This document shows positions 45,650 through 57,500 of a stretch of DNA of 64,000 nucleotides, piece after piece. Under the pieces are notes generated by a model. The model saw only the letters and a program-made list of their open reading frames with translations, ran no database searches and was not told the origin of the DNA. Position 1 is the first letter of the stretch, and every line of letters starts with the position of its first letter. Where the stretch lies: contig JAPNXP010000018.1 of NCBI GenBank assembly GCA_028753945.1, positions 1,674,001 to 1,738,000 on the forward strand, written 5' to 3'. The DNA comes from Hexactinellida sp. DTS-2022 (taxonomy: Eukaryota; Porifera; Hexactinellida). A program made the position numbers and the translations under genes.

Positions 45650-46106
45650 TAAACGTAATAATCGGCTATACCCGTTTTTTATTTGTACTATAAATTATCT
45701 TTTTTACACATTTTATATTTTATTTATCTAACTAATTAAACTGTATGGAATACCCATCTATTGTGAGCATACTCATAGTCCAGTAATTTATTTTTTAACA
45801 AAATTGAATTCAGGTAAATAAATCAGGTGATAATCTCTTTGTTAATTGTTAAGGCAACCTCTAATTGGGAGACAGATAATATGAGACTCGCTTAATCTGT
45901 CCCTCTGGGCCTTTGCAAACGGCTAGCGCTGGGGCCTACGTTGGACTTTATCTTTGCTTAGATTCCCAATACAAAAATATAATTTTGGATTGAATCAAAA
46001 TGAGATTCAAGACTATTATTTTTCAGCCTGCAGTATGCATCTGTTATAAATGAAAATGACTAATTTTTACCCAAACAAAATTAAATTAATAAATTATTAT
46101 CCAAGA
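45650..46106. other. Intergenic, nothing recognised
   Basis: Between the two convergent receptor genes. No gene. Confidence 0.35.
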
Positions 46107-46663
46107 CAGTGGTTCTCAAACTGTGGTACGCAAGCTCATTCTAGTAGTACGCGGAGCTATAGGCGGAGGGAGGAGGAGGTAGCGGAAGGGGGGGCACTTG
46201 CTCCTCCCCTAATCAAGCATTTGAATTTTTGGCAGTTTGTTGTTGATATTATTTAACACCGTCAATACCTTCAATTTCTCTAATGTTGCTAGAGTACACA
46301 TTCTAAATAAATTGTACTTTGTTTTTGTTAGCAAATTATGCTTCCTGCATGTAGATCAGTAGTTAACATTAACTCTGAAAAAAATCCTGGGCTAAGCCTA
46401 TACTCCCAAACCCCATTTAGGTCGCTCGATGCTTGTATCTTAGACCGCGCAGAGACTTCTACTAGCCACCCCCTTGGGTACATCATTATACTTTAAAAAT
46501 ACATCAAAATTGAAATGTTATTAAATACAATGGAAATGTACTTTAGTACGATATGCTGTACGTCATTTTCAGGGGAGCATTTAATATCGATCATTATGGT
46601 CGTACGCGGAGACTATATTATTTTATGAAGTGGTACGCACTGTGAGAAGTTTGAGAACCACTG
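46107..46663. mobile_element. hAT-type MITE, CAGTGGTTCTCAAACT ends, 557 bp
   Basis: Perfect inverted ends CAGTGGTTCTCAAACT, flanks ATCCAAGA/ATCTAAGA (7 of 8). The ends are the widespread animal hAT type. No transposase frame. Confidence 0.9.
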
Positions 46664-47347
46664 ATCTAAGACGTAGAAGTAAATGGGATATTAAAAAATA
46701 CTTTATTCATGAAGTCCTTAGCGGGAATGATTCTGGATTACTCTAATTCAATATGCCACCATAGGCGCACAAACGATGTACTCTAGCTACAAAAAGCTTT
46801 GATATAGACTAATTTCTCTTTCATTTGTTAAAAATAATTGTAAATAAGAACCAAGTTTTATTTCACAACTAAGCAATATACTACCAACAGGAAAATTTGC
46901 AGCCAGTTTAAATACTCAATATGCTTTAATATGTTAAATATACGGCTGCCCCTAACCAAAAAATGTTTCTACTATAGATTTTCCACGTAATTAAGAAATC
47001 CTTAAATACAATGGGGAATGGGAATAAACTGAGTTATAACAGCCAGCCATTCTACCATCCCTGTTCATATTTAATTGTTTTATTTCTTACAACAACCTTT
47101 GTGAAAATATGGAAAATGTTATTACAGCATATTTTAATAATTATAAAACAAGACAGGTATGATTGAATAAAGTTAACTAGCAACAGTTTAAAAAAAAAGA
47201 GTATATACAAGAAAAGACAAGCAAACCAATGCAATTTTTGAATACTGTGTCACTAACACAGCACATTAAAAATTGTCCCTAATGAAATATTAATGTTAAT
47301 GAAAAGTTATTTAGAATTAGTACATTTAAACATTACAAGATATAGAG
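46664..47347. other. Intergenic and 3' UTR of adhesion GPCR gene
   Basis: No gene. The minus-strand AATAAA at 47083-47078 is a plausible poly(A) signal 265 nt past the stop. Confidence 0.4.
47078..47083 (-). terminator. Polyadenylation signal AATAAA (minus strand)
   Basis: TTTATT on the plus strand, about 265 nt beyond the GPCR stop codon. Confidence 0.4.
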
Positions 47348-48563
47348 TTATAATCCTGTTTCATCTACAGAAGAACTGGAGCCAGATCTAGCTTCTACAA
47401 TATTATTTGTGTATATAGTAGAATCTTCAATTTCTTCCGAATTAGGACTTGGTTCACTGTTAAAGTTCCCATCAATGGCATTAGCTCGTTTACGTCTGAT
47501 GTTATAAGCTAATGGAAGAGGAGAGTCCCTGGTGTTAGAACTTATGAAAACACTGCTACTTCTCACTCTGCCATGCTTTACTAAATCACGCGAGAACTCA
47601 ATAAATTCCTTACGTTGCACAGTATTTGTGAAAAAGTGATAAATCCCAATTGGAGCGTTAACAATTATAAAAATCCATTCAAATATTTGTATCATTAAAT
47701 CAAAGGAACCTCCCTGATAGAATCTGGAGAACATGAGCGGTAGAGCAACTATGAAGGGCAGACTGAGCACGGGGACAAGGAGCAGCCCTCCTAATACGGC
47801 TTGTCGCAACTTCAGATATTCAGGCAAATTTGTACAGCCTTTCAGTTTAACTATCCGTAGTTTGACCATAACCATGAATAGAATAACCAAGTTGATCCCA
47901 ATAATCAGCACAATTGGTGCAATAAATGCCCAAATAATATTACCTGTCATAGATAAGAAGCAACTTTTCTCCAACTTGACCAGTTTTGTTTCGTTTGCAC
48001 CTATGGTATCTTCTTGTAGATATTCCCCTTCGAACCTCGCATATACAAACCAAGCAAGAGCCCATAGGAATGACGCAGACCAACTGATCACCACGAGAAA
48101 GGGGGAGAACTTGTCTTTATCATCAAGATTAATCGCTTTCACTTTATACAACGAGAGAATGGCAATACAGAGCGAGGCCATGAATACGTTTGTCCATAGG
48201 AAATGCAATAAGAACGCTATACCCGTGCAGAGCAAATAGACAGATGACGCCGTTTCAATACCAAACGTGAAACACGCTAGTGCTAGAAATAAGACCAGAG
48301 TGTGGTTGAAATGCAGAAAACTTATATCCGAATTGAAGAATTTCTTCCATCCAATTATGAATATAACCAGGGATGCAAAAAGGAAGAGCAACGACATCGA
48401 TAAAATGGAGTAGCTTAATACCCTCAATATCATCTTTTCACTGTGTGTCTTTTCTCTATTGGAGGTTGTGAACAGTACTGCAAATGTGGTCAGATGATCT
48501 GTCACACACTCAACCCTATCCTCAGAGAGTATAATGGTAATTATCCCTTCAGATGACCACAGC
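47348..48563 (-). CDS. GPCR exon: GPS end, seven TM helices, cytoplasmic tail
   Basis: Acceptor TGTGTGTAG at 48564 joins phase 2 to the previous exon (GA+G). The GPS continues as WSSEGI ... VECVTDHLTTFAVLF, with cleavage expected at HL/T. Seven hydrophobic helices follow, class B2-like. A TM3-top cysteine (YLLC) and an ECL2 cysteine (KSCFLS) could form the conserved disulfide. The tail of about 90 residues is Ser-rich, contains STIYTNNI and ends SVDETGL, which fits a class I PDZ ligand (T-x-L). The long antisense frame at 47733-48239 is a shadow. Confidence 0.92.
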
Positions 48564-51500
48564 CTACACACATAAGTTGGATCGTGACCGTTGGATGAAA
48601 TATTATTATTATTATTATTATTATTATTTATTATTTATAATACATAATTGAGTGTTGTGCTATATTTGATTACTCCTAATTTGGGGAATACTCACTCTGT
48701 TTCTGGATCCAGGAAGTAGCACTTTAGGCCAGAATTTTCCTATGGGATTCAATACAATTAAACGCTATAAGCACATGAAGCTAATTGCATTTAAAATGAT
48801 ATCATTTTAACATACCTTTTTATTCTCTGATAGTTGAAATGTGATAGATAGGTCCCCGGTTAGTTTCTTGCTCGACACACTTGTAATGACATCACTAAAT
48901 ATCTCTCTATGGTGTAGAAGGAATAAATACAGTTTAACCTAATCCATCTTGTCCAGTATAATCTGGAAAGTTTATATTGCCTAGAGAGTTGAAATTTTGC
49001 ATATAGTTTAGTTTTCCAAAAGACAATGATTTTTGAATTCTAACCCAGTAAACACTTAGCGACATGTTTCAACACCACTGAAAAATTGTCTTGCTCTAAT
49101 TAACACAAAAATAGGGAGGTGACTTCACAGAAATTCTACACCTAATAACAGTTCACGATTTTCCATTTGCCTCTGTTTGTGCCAGTAATTATAATAATAC
49201 CAAAGTAGTAAGATTAGAACTGAGCCACTAATTATAGTTACAATAGTCGGTACAGTAATAATTTATTATAACACTACGTATTTTATTTGTAATTACTACT
49301 AGTATATTCGGAAAGATCTAGTTTTATGTGTTGAGTGTTAGTAAAAAGTTGATTAAATTTTGAATTTTCCCTATATTTAAATGTGTAATATTCGTTTGTT
49401 GTAGTTAAAAACCTAAGAAAATATTCGATACAGTAGGGTTCAGTTTTAATAAAAACATACTTTTCATTTGCGTTGTCTCTTCCCAAGTCTTTGTTGATAT
49501 ACTTATGTCCAACACTGAGGACTGCAACGACAGTGTTATCTGAATAGGAACAGCTATTAAATATACTCACAACATCTTCACATCCCAATCATAGAAACTA
49601 ACCTGGGAATGTTTGAGGGTCTGTTCCTACCTCGTTTTGTGAGATAGGAACTTGTTGTTCTTTTGTTGTCACCACTCGAAATATGACCAACACTAAACGT
49701 TATATTTGTTTATACTTATGATTAAAACTATTTGTGGGTAAACTTGAGAGACAAATATAAATTTACCTGCTCCGGGGAATGGAATGATGGTTATTGGGAC
49801 TCCTGGAGGCAAGCTGAAAGACACTAAACTCTCTTGTAGAGTTTCCCCAGGATAACTCTACAAGTTTACATTATGTTGCAATATAATCAGCATTCAGCAT
49901 AATAACATTAATCCTAACTACTTATACTTATTAATCTTTGCTTACTTGATTGAGTCTCCCTCCCAGTTCCTTAAAGATATATTTTATAAGAATTGTTTTG
50001 TATGTATAATATAAATGAATCAATTGAATACTCACCTTTAGGTACTCACAGGGTTGTATTAGACTAGGTGGAAGTAAGCTTGTTTCCGAGCAGTTCACTG
50101 TTTAACATACACAAAATAAATTACTAGACCCAGACACCCAGTTAATCATAAAATTATTATTTTAGATCTCTTGTTAAGTTCCTAAAACATAGTAAATATC
50201 CAATTTATCTCATTGTTTTTTAGGCTTTAATGTTTCCCCAATATTTGTGAAGTTTCTAATAAAATTTGAGATTTTTCCGGGTTCTTTTTTATCTCCCTTT
50301 CCCATGTATTTAATATTCAGTTTTCTTGGAAAATCTCATTTTTTAGTTAATTAGATAATTAAGTCACATTGACTTATCAGGCTAATTACAGGGTTTCGCA
50401 AACTAGGTTTTTCAGGCCGCATGCGGCCTGAAACAACCTTATGTGTGGCCTGATAGCCCAATGGAAATTTGTATCATGTGTGGCCTGAGAGACATTTCTA
50501 ATTTTCATCTGGCCTGTACTAGAGTCCTTTATGCACTTTTTGCTTAGAAATTTGTATAGTTCTAGTATTACAACAGCATAATAGTTTTGTTCTAAATTTC
50601 GAAAAATTTCTCGATATTGTTTGCGGCCTTAGGAAATTTTGTAAGATTATGTGGCCTGATATAAATGAAAGTTTGCGGAACCCTGGGCTAATATTACTAG
50701 TTATTGAGATAACAATAAATTTTCTATTTATCGATGAACTAAACTATATTATTTAAACTCGATTGTTTGTTTGTTTGTTTGTTTGTTTGTTTGTTTGTTT
50801 GTTTGTTTGGATTGGATTGTACTATTAAAGAGATGGGGGGAAGAAACAGCATTTATATTTGAGAAAAAGACTAACTTAAAAATGTTATAACAGTTAAACG
50901 AGTATGGTTATTATGAATTTCGCAATTATAATTTTATAATATTGATATTTATTGTTGTTGTTGTTGTTACAAAATAGGTAAACAAATTAAGGAAAATTAA
51001 AATGAACCTAAAGACTAATTTCCAAATATTAGAAAAGATAAACAAGTATGCTGTTTACGAATTCAATTTTTCAAATCTTTAATGTAAATATTTATCGTCT
51101 GTTGAAAATAGGGAGACCGCGTAGTGGTTGAGTTATCCGTCGCAAAGCGACCGAGACCGAAGGGTTCGTATATTATAATTTTCATTGAAATTTAAAACAA
51201 TACAGAACCAATTTGCAATTGTGGTGACATGACAAACAAATTACAACGGTCCCTTAGTGTTTGATAATGAGAGTAAGCTTAATTGCAAATAACTAAAATA
51301 ATTCACCATTTCCCGGATAGCAAGGGGTTATTTCAGCTTCATCTAGAAGATGTAGGACGTATCAATAGATTTGAATACAACAATCATTATATACAAAACA
51401 TACCTTTTGCACAAATGTAGGCTAGTTTATCCACCTCACAATCATGGAAGTACCAATTTCCCTCCCAATCAATAGCCACACAATCTTCTCCAGGGTTAAA

Positions 51501-54500
51501 GGAAATGTTTGGTAGTAGACTTGCACTGCCAGAACTTTCCACGATATCTCCATTCACATACTGAGCCGCATTGCTACTTCTGTTGAATTGAATGCCAATC
51601 CAGTACCTCTCGGCTCCATCAGAGATTTGCTGTGAAACAAACCTATTTATATCTGTACTTGATATCTCCACTAATGAGCCTCCATCATAGTTGCTACATA
51701 TTCTCTTCGCTTCATCCCAACTCAACCTCTCACTCCTCGACCAGAAACAAGTACCATCCGTATTTTCAGTGAATCTTGTATTAGACGGTGAATAATCTAG
51801 GAATGGAGCAAAATCATAAATGTATATTTTACAGCATCATAACTGATGGTGCATTATCTCAAGGTCTCTACCTTCTACAGTTAGAGACACTGTTACAGGT
51901 TGTGCATTTGTTGTGTCACAAGTCAGAGTGCCGTTGAACAGCTGGAATTCATTGAGAATGATTGGGTTATCAAATTCAGTGTCACCATCCATCCATTTTA
52001 TACTTAACACATCAGTTGATTGAACCGCAACACAGAGCAACTGTGTATTTGCAGGATCAACTAATGTAGTATATGAATAGCGAGAGCCACTCTGCATATC
52101 TGTAAGAGTATAAATTGACATTAGCTATTCAAAATATTTGGAAATGAATCACAAATATTATCATTGTACAATATACTAATTAATACAATTCTAAACTATT
52201 AGCATTCTCACCAACTGAAATAGTACTTGTGGGATCGAACAATGCAAATGTGATCTCCGTAACTCCTGCAATACACGTATAGTAACCTTGTTGTAAGGTT
52301 ATCAGAGATAGTGTGCTGACCAATGTGCTAGAATTCCAATTGGAGTTTGTTGTTATATCTGTCGCAATGGAATTCTGAGACAATTGATGGATCCATTGGA
52401 TCCGATCCGAAGTGCCATTTGTTGCACAAATCAGTTCTACATCAGAATACAGTACACTACTAGCCGGAAGACTAGAATACAGTCCTGAGTCCATTCTCAC
52501 AAGCAGGTCTGCACCTATGGTTATATACAAGTGTTAAATATACCTTTGTTATAAATGTCTTATTTTTTTAAGGTTCCACGTACCGATTGCAGAAATAATG
52601 ATTTGGATTGCCACCACTTCTGTTCTATTCCAACTCGTTACATAGAAACTATACAAGCCTATTGAATTTGATGTGAATAGTTTGAATACAATAAAACTTG
52701 ACATGACTGTTCCATTATGACTCTGCCACTTTCCAATCAACTCAGTGTGTAGAGTCACGTTCTGTGAAAGAATATGAATGCTAGCTTCGTTTGTCAGAGG
52801 TGGTAAGAGAGTGTAATTAAGTGATGTTGAGTTTTCTATCAGTTTTACACTTGGTTGATCTAATACAAATATTGTGAGTATAATTATATAATTATCCAAT
52901 TGAGTAGTGTGTTTTTGAAAAGTGCCTAACTAACCCTGAATGAGTAATGATATTGTTACCAATGTCCCACCATCTCCATAGCAATGTAGAGTGTAGTTCA
53001 TACTGGTGAGGGAGTATAACTTGATTGGATTATCGTATGTTTCTTCAGATGAATTCCATTTGACGTTTGATAGTTGTATCTCTGAATTATTTGAAACACA
53101 TAGCAGTTGTATTTCTTGTGGGTCGATTTCCTTAGTGTACGTATAAGTTCCGTTGGTAGCGACTACGAAATGAGATACTATTTGTTAAATATTGGCGAAA
53201 CTAATTGTCACACATTCTGTTTTCTATTATTATAATCACAATACAGTACGGAAATCAAAGTTTTGTGATACACAACCCTCAAAAATATGTGATATTAAAA
53301 CGATTGTTATTCTCCCAGATGTACAAACACCTAAGAACAGCATTTTAATTGCGCTATCAAAATATTACTCAGGCACTCAGGATTTATCAGGGTTTCACGA
53401 GTCATATATAGTCAGACTCGGTGATTCGAGTCTTATAATTTTGTCATGAATCAGGTGACTCGAGTTGAAAACAAATGCTCTGAATTATATTTTAATCGAA
53501 TTGCAACGATTTAATGGAAAAATATACATGCAGAATTCCGTTTCATGTCTCGATTAAGCGGCTTCCTTATTATTTCTATAGATTAAATTAATACATACTT
53601 ACCAATTGTGACAGATGGATCAAATATAGCTGTTGTATAGACAATAATTCTACTACCAGTCATTATTTCACAACTGTAATAGCCTTGTTGTGAAATTTCT
53701 ATTTCTAAGCTACTTATTCCTGTTATGTTATTCCAGTTGGTTAATGAAGTTAAATTAGTTTCGTTTCCAGTTTGTGTTGACATATAGTACCATTGTACAA
53801 TCTGTGAGGTGTCATTTGTAGCACACACTACGGTACTGTTAGCATATAATATAGTATTCTCTTCAAGCATCCTATTATATCCTTGCATAGTCAATTCTGC
53901 TAATTTCGACCCTAATAAAAATGCAAATTGATTAGCTCAAATTAGAATTATATTTCTCCTATTCTCATAACATACCAACTGCGTTCATCTGAATCTGGAA
54001 AGCTAACTTTTCACTTCCACTCCAACTCGTTACATAGAAGCTATACAGTCCATCTTCCAGAGGTGTGAAAACTGGGATCTCAATTGAGCTATTAGTTACT
54101 TTATTGCTATTAGGCACCTTCCATCTTCCTACCAGGTTAATATCCAATCTGACTTCACTGGTAAGCACATTAATATCTGCCGTGTTAACAGCAGGTGGTT
54201 GTGTGGAGTGTACTTCAGATGAGACGCTAGAGTTCAGTACTGTAGCCACTGGCCCTACATTAACACATCAATACGTACATTATTTTTTCCTATAAGAATA
54301 TGCTGTTGGTAACTATAATCTTTTTATTTACTGTTACCTTGTACTAGCAATGAAAATGTATGCGATGCTACTCCATCTTCTTCACAGGTTAATGTGTACT
54401 GGGATGTGCTCAGTTGATTCTGTAAGAAGGGATTCTGATAGCTTTTGGAGATGCCTCTAATCCTGATTTTGTTAAGTGGTATTTGAGAATTGTTAGCGGC

Positions 54501-57500
54501 ACACAATATCTGAGTATCGACTGGATCGGTTTCCTTTGTGTAGTATAAGTTTTTCGTTACGTTTGTTATTACTACAAATTATCATTTAAACTTAACTACA
54601 TATTAACGTACACAATTACTGATACGGTATTTGCCTACCTCTAGTTATATTTGGGTCAAATATAGCCACTGAATATACCACACTCGCTCCCTCGTACACA
54701 ATATTGCATTGATAATAACCCTGCTGTTGCTTATTGATAGCTATCATGCTAATTCCTGTGGCAGCATCCCATGTAGCTGTTGTTACATTAGTTTTGTTCG
54801 CTTCGTGCGTAGGTTGATAGTTCCAGTGTATTATTTGAGAGGTGTTACTCGTCGCACATACGATTTGCTTGTTGGCTAGGAAGACTGTATTACTATCTAA
54901 TACCGTGTAAACTGATGGTGGTGCGTATTCTGCAAACACTGTCCCTGTTTAGGAGAACTTGTCACTTACGGTACAATAATGCATCATTTAAAATCAAACA
55001 TATTTCTCAAACCTGTGACAGTAATCGCTATTTGTATTGACAATACTTCCACATCTTTCCAGCTGTTAATAAAGAACCTATACAGTCCTGCCATATTTGC
55101 TGTGAATACGGAAAATTGTATTAGATTGTTGCTACTGTTTGTATTGTCAGGTTTCTGCCATGTTCCTATCGAGGTACCTTGTAGAGTAACATTCTGACTC
55201 AACACTCGTATCTCCGCTGTGTTGATGTTTGGAGGCAAGAGTGAATGAGTTTCCTCTTCTCTGTAAACTAATCTGATTACAGGGGCTTCTAGTTAAACAA
55301 ATGTTGATAATATTCACGTACACAGTCGATATGGTTATAATGTAGCGTGGAATACCGTGAATGGTTTATTCGTGCATTTAATATTTCAATTGAATTAGCT
55401 TCAGCAAGTTATTGCTCCGCTATTTAGATCAGGGGTTCGCAAACTCGCCTTTTCCGGCCGCATGCGGCCGGATTGCTTCTTTGATGCGGCCGGTAGCAGC
55501 AAAGCCTAAAAAACTAAAATGTTCTATGAGGACAATTTTGAATTTTTGGTACATGCTTTAATACTTGAAATTTGATAGATTTTTGTTAGGAATCTAAATA
55601 CTATTGGATTGCCATGTAACTGACTAATTTTACTATAACCACAATTAAATTAACGTATATGTTGTAGGCGAAAATTTTCGCCTGCGACATATACATATTA
55701 CTAGCACATTTGTTCTACAAACACCAGTGAACTAGTGTATATAAATACGTTAAAAATTTTTATGGTGGCTTGCCCCCAGACCGCCTTATAAGTCGCTGGA
55801 TACGCTCGCTTTGTTTCTTGGACATCCCCTTTTAACATTTCTGGATCCGCTAGTGATTCTTATACGTATAGAAAGGCTATAATCCAATTAGTTTAATACA
55901 TTAAAAATTTGTTTTTAGATGCGGCCGGTAATATTATGTCCTTACCTAAATGTGGCCGGTATGCTGCAAAAGTTTGCGAACCCCTGATTTAGATCATGCG
56001 CATATCTTTCACTGATAACTGTTCTATAATTTCTATTCACTACCTAGATGTATATACTACATTGATTTTGTAAATTAATATACTCATACCTAGTATCAGC
56101 AGTGAAACTTCGGCCAGAGACAATCTCCCTCCTGAACAGACAAGAGTGTAATTACCTTTCTCCAATGCTCCGTAGTCCAAAGGGTTGTTATAAGTCATAT
56201 TAGCTGACTTCCAAACTACATCCCTTAGTGCAATGCTGGAGTTATCTGTTATACACAACAACTGAATACCGAATGGGTCAACTCTTTTTATGTAGTAGTA
56301 CACTCCATCTGTTGCGACTACAAGAAAGGGAGGAAAAGTGACAATATTATTTTGAGAATTATATATAACGTGCATGGTATTAAGATCTTTTGATCCATCA
56401 TTATACAATCCCGATCCCAATCCATTTTCAAAGATTGTGATCGATTCATAGATCCTTTTTGAAATTAGGATGGCGATTATTTTTAGGATAGTCTAATGCC
56501 TTATAACATGTTTACCAACGGTTTCTTCTGAGACAAACACAGCAGCTGTGTAGATAGTAAGTCCTCCCCCGGTCACAATCTCACAGCTATAATACCCTAT
56601 CTGTGAGCTCAGTATGTCCAGCGTGCTTATGCCTGTAGTCGAGTTCCAGTTGGAGAAGGAAGTCATGTTGATGTAACTAGAATTCTGGGTAGGTAGATAC
56701 TTCCATTCAATTTGCTGTGACGTGTCATTAGTCGCACAAACTAGTGTTATGTTATCGTATAGAATTGTATTGTTTGACAGGACTTTATACCCACTTGGTG
56801 TCTTCTCAGCGAAGTTCGTCCCAACAGGGGATATATTGACTTGTATCGCTATCACCTCTTCGCCATCCCAATTCTCAATGTAGTATCGATACAATCCTCC
56901 GTCTCTAACTGTGAATACAGGTGTATCTATTCTAACATTCGTTGTATTCGTATTGTCTGGTAAAACCCACTTTCCTACCAAACCAGTTTGTAGAATGACA
57001 TCATCTGTCAACACTGCAATAGCTGCTGTGTTGATATCAGGAGGCAGGAGTGTATAAGTGTAGTTAGTTGCGTTGGTTAGTGTGATGACTGGTGGCTCTA
57101 TAGGAACAGTACGATGTAGTTAGGTGATTGACTCACTATTGTAGTTATTGTTTATACGTACAGTATTCCTACTCTAACTAGTTCATTTCTTACTAGTAGT
57201 ATGGCCTTACCTTGTATTTTCAGAACAACTCGTATTATCTCTACTCTATAATCGAAGTCATAACAAAAAAACTCTTCAAGGAGAGACTGCATTAGCAGCT
57301 CTCTGTATTCGTAAATATTCAGAGGATTGTAGAAATTTTGTCCGTTAAGAATTCTAGTTGTCCACCAGACATTCCGTGTATCCCTCTTTACTGGTACAAA
57401 ACAAAACAAGGAAATATCTTGTCTGTCTACACCGAGAGTGTATATATAGGTCTTCGCCTGTGCGACTATAACAATGTGTAAAATATTCAGAGTCGTTTGA

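Noticed and set aside
47733-48239. 168-codon plus-strand frame opposite the 7TM exon
   Set aside because: Antisense shadow of a transmembrane-coding exon, with no domain.
51112-51172. tRNA gene
   Set aside because: Box-like similarity only; it does not fold into a cloverleaf by eye and is part of repeat Y.
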